Shown one piece after another: positions 12,353 through 13,887 of a stretch of DNA of 13,887 nucleotides. The stretch is taken from positions 1 through 13,887 of the forward strand of contig PMCE01000267.1 in NCBI GenBank assembly GCA_003154025.1, in the 5' to 3' direction. Below the pieces are notes generated by a model. The model searched no databases and had not been told where the DNA came from. It saw nothing but the letters and a program-made list of their open reading frames with translations. This stretch comes from Syntrophaceae bacterium (GTDB lineage: Bacteria > Desulfobacterota > SM23-61). How positions within the stretch are numbered: position 1 is the stretch's first letter; every line of letters begins with the position of its first letter. Made by a program: the position numbers and the translations under genes.

Positions 12353-13887
12353 ATGGTTAAATACGGAGGATGGGCCGGAAAGGTGCTGCGAGTCGATCTT
12401 TCGACCGGGCGCATCTGGACCGAGGACACCGTTGAAAGGTACAAGGACTACCTGGGCGGCACCGGGATCGGATACAAGGTGATGTGGGATGAGGTCCCGG
12501 CGGGGACCAAGCCCTACGACCCCGAGAACCGGATTATCTATGCGGTGGGGCCCCTGGCCGGGACCGGCGCCCCCTGCAACGGCCGCACGGCCATCACCAC
12601 TCTCTGGCCGACCTGCTGGCCGGTCCCCCTGGTGGCCAGCGGGCACATGGGCGGACAGTTTGCCGCCAAGCTCAAGTACGCGGGGTACGATGCCATTATC
12701 ATTCAGGGAAAGGCCGACCGTCCCGTGTGGCTCTCGATCATCGACCAGCAGGTGGAGATCCAGGATGCCCGGCGGCTATGGGGGCAGGGGATTCGCCGGA
12801 CGACCGAGGCGATCTCTCAAATCATGGGGACCGAAGCGGTCGTGGCGGCCATCGGCCCTGCGGGGGAGAGCCTCGTCCCCATGTCCGTGGTGATGAACTC
12901 CGTCTCCCACTCCGCGGGGGGGATCGGTTCGGTGATGGGGGCCAAGAACCTCAAAGCCATCGGCGTGCTGGGCACCGGCGGCGTCCGGATCGCGGGGAAC
13001 AAAGACGAGTGGGAAAAGCTCATCAAGTATCACCTCTCCCTCCTGGGGGCCAACAACCAGCACGTCGTACCCAACGCCCCCCAGCCATGGGCGGAGTTCT
13101 ACGAGCCCAGAAGCCGGTGGGTCGGCTCCCAGGGGCGCAGCTGGGGCGCTAACCCCCGTCCGCAGGAAACGGGGGCTTGCGACCCCCATGACCTGAACCG
13201 TGTCGCTTACCGGACGAACAATGCCGCCTATTTCATGGGGGAGATTGCCTGGCAGTACACCGTCCGGGGAAACGGCTGTACCAGCTGTCCCATCCGGTGC
13301 CACACGATCTTGAAGGTCCCTGCCCTGTCGGCAAAATACGGCATCCCGGAGGTGGGACAAAACACCTGTAGCGGCCTCAACTTCGGCCGCGCTTTTTTCA
13401 AGAAATTCCCCGACGGCCCGCAGGGCCAGACGAACGTGGAAGCCTGCATGGTCGGCATGCACCTGGCGGATGATCTGGGCGTCTGGTGCAACTACAGCCA
13501 GATGCAGCGGGACTTTCAGAAGCTCTACTACGAGGGCTTCATCAAGAAGAAACTGGGAGAGAAGGAATTCAAGAGTTACTCGTGGGACAAGTACGAGAAA
13601 GGGGACCCTTCCTTTCTCTTCGAGGTGATTCCGCGGATCGCCGCCAAAGAGGGGGAGTTGGGAACCGCCCTCGGCCTGGGGACGGGATATCTCCTGGAAC
13701 GGTGGTCCATATCGGAAGCGTACTGGGGAAAGGATAAAGACCTCGCTTACTGGAAGATGGGCCACCCGAAGCACCATTCCACCGAGGATGCGGGCCAGTG
13801 CGGACTCCTCATTAATTTAATGTACAACCGCGACGCCCAGTGTCACTCTCACTGCAATTTCGTGCGGAACGGCCTCCCCCTGGCGGT
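12353..13887 (+). CDS. Aldehyde ferredoxin oxidoreductase-family tungsten/molybdenum pterin enzyme (3' end missing)
   Basis: The frame is open for 511 codons to the window end, so the C-terminal part is missing. The opening YGGWAGKVLRVDLSTGRI, GPLAGTGAPCNGRTA and GGQFAAKLKYAGYDAIIIQGKA are the N-terminal pterin-binding domain signature of the AOR family. C309, C312 and C316 in GCTSCPIRCH match the CxxCxxxC [4Fe-4S] site. ADDLGVWCN (372-380) corresponds to the DxxGLD pterin motif, with Trp-Cys in place of the usual residues. The fourth cluster ligand may be C497 or C501 in DAQCHSHCNF. Characterised members use a tungsten or molybdenum bis-pterin to oxidise aldehydes or reduce acids and aromatic CoA esters. 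The exported iron-sulfur protein and b cytochrome beside it resemble the E. coli ydhV/ydhX/ydhU set. No Tat signal is visible on this subunit. Confidence 0.93.
   Translation, partial: MVKYGGWAGKVLRVDLSTGRIWTEDTVERYKDYLGGTGIGYKVMWDEVPAGTKPYDPENRIIYAVGPLAGTGAPCNGRTAITTLWPTCWPVPLVASGHMGGQFAAKLKYAGYDAIIIQGKADRPVWLSIIDQQVEIQDARRLWGQGIRRTTEAISQIMGTEAVVAAIGPAGESLVPMSVVMNSVSHSAGGIGSVMGAKNLKAIGVLGTGGVRIAGNKDEWEKLIKYHLSLLGANNQHVVPNAPQPWAEFYEPRSRWVGSQGRSWGANPRPQETGACDPHDLNRVAYRTNNAAYFMGEIAWQYTVRGNGCTSCPIRCHTILKVPALSAKYGIPEVGQNTCSGLNFGRAFFKKFPDGPQGQTNVEACMVGMHLADDLGVWCNYSQMQRDFQKLYYEGFIKKKLGEKEFKSYSWDKYEKGDPSFLFEVIPRIAAKEGELGTALGLGTGYLLERWSISEAYWGKDKDLAYWKMGHPKHHSTEDAGQCGLLINLMYNRDAQCHSHCNFVRNGLPLA

Noticed and set aside
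12776..13777. Minus-strand open frame of 333 codons opposite the AOR-family gene.
   Set aside because: Antisense shadow of a clearly conserved enzyme.

Overview
The window most likely comes from a strictly anaerobic bacterium of the Desulfobacterota (old Deltaproteobacteria) type, perhaps related to syntrophs or sulfate reducers. This is an inference from gene content: a split B12-dependent acyl-CoA mutase, a Liv-type solute-binding protein, an acyl-CoA ligase and dehydrogenase, and a tungsten/molybdenum aldehyde-oxidoreductase-family enzyme with membrane electron carriers. The coding DNA is GC-rich, and most genes have strong GGAGG-like ribosome binding sites. No rRNA gene, tRNA, integrase, transposase or CRISPR array was seen.

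Left block, 1-10226, all on the minus strand. In transcription order it runs: GntR/UTRA regulator, lactonase-type metallo-beta-lactamase, acyl-CoA mutase B12-binding subunit, mutase catalytic subunit, MetE/UROD-like zinc protein, AMP-forming acyl-CoA ligase, acyl-CoA dehydrogenase, DinB-like protein, DUF6282-like metal hydrolase, and a Liv-type periplasmic binding protein cut off by the window start. Spacings are mostly 10-120 bases with no convincing internal promoter, so this looks like one long catabolic operon controlled by its first gene. Read as a pathway, a carboxylic acid is bound outside the cell, activated to its CoA thioester, rearranged in its carbon skeleton by the B12 mutase and oxidised by the dehydrogenase. 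The substrate is unknown. Both the mutase and the dehydrogenase have unusual active-site residues, which makes this block the best candidate for an undescribed pathway.

Middle, 10227-10719, is a non-coding divergent region. It holds a good sigma-70-type promoter and a palindrome for the GntR operon. Next come a 103-base stretch bounded by perfect 10-base inverted repeats, a strong minus-strand terminator, and about 150 bases of GC-rich hairpins that form a structured leader (or repeat element) in front of the plus-strand operon.

Right block, 10720-13887, plus strand. A Tat-exported four-cluster iron-sulfur protein with a C-terminal membrane anchor overlaps a FdnI-type b-type cytochrome by one ATGA. 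An aldehyde ferredoxin oxidoreductase-family catalytic subunit follows and is truncated by the window end. The set resembles the ydhV/ydhX/ydhU genes of E. coli and suggests a pterin enzyme coupled to the quinone pool rather than to soluble ferredoxin. The iron-sulfur subunit also carries a CxxCH motif, which could bind haem c.
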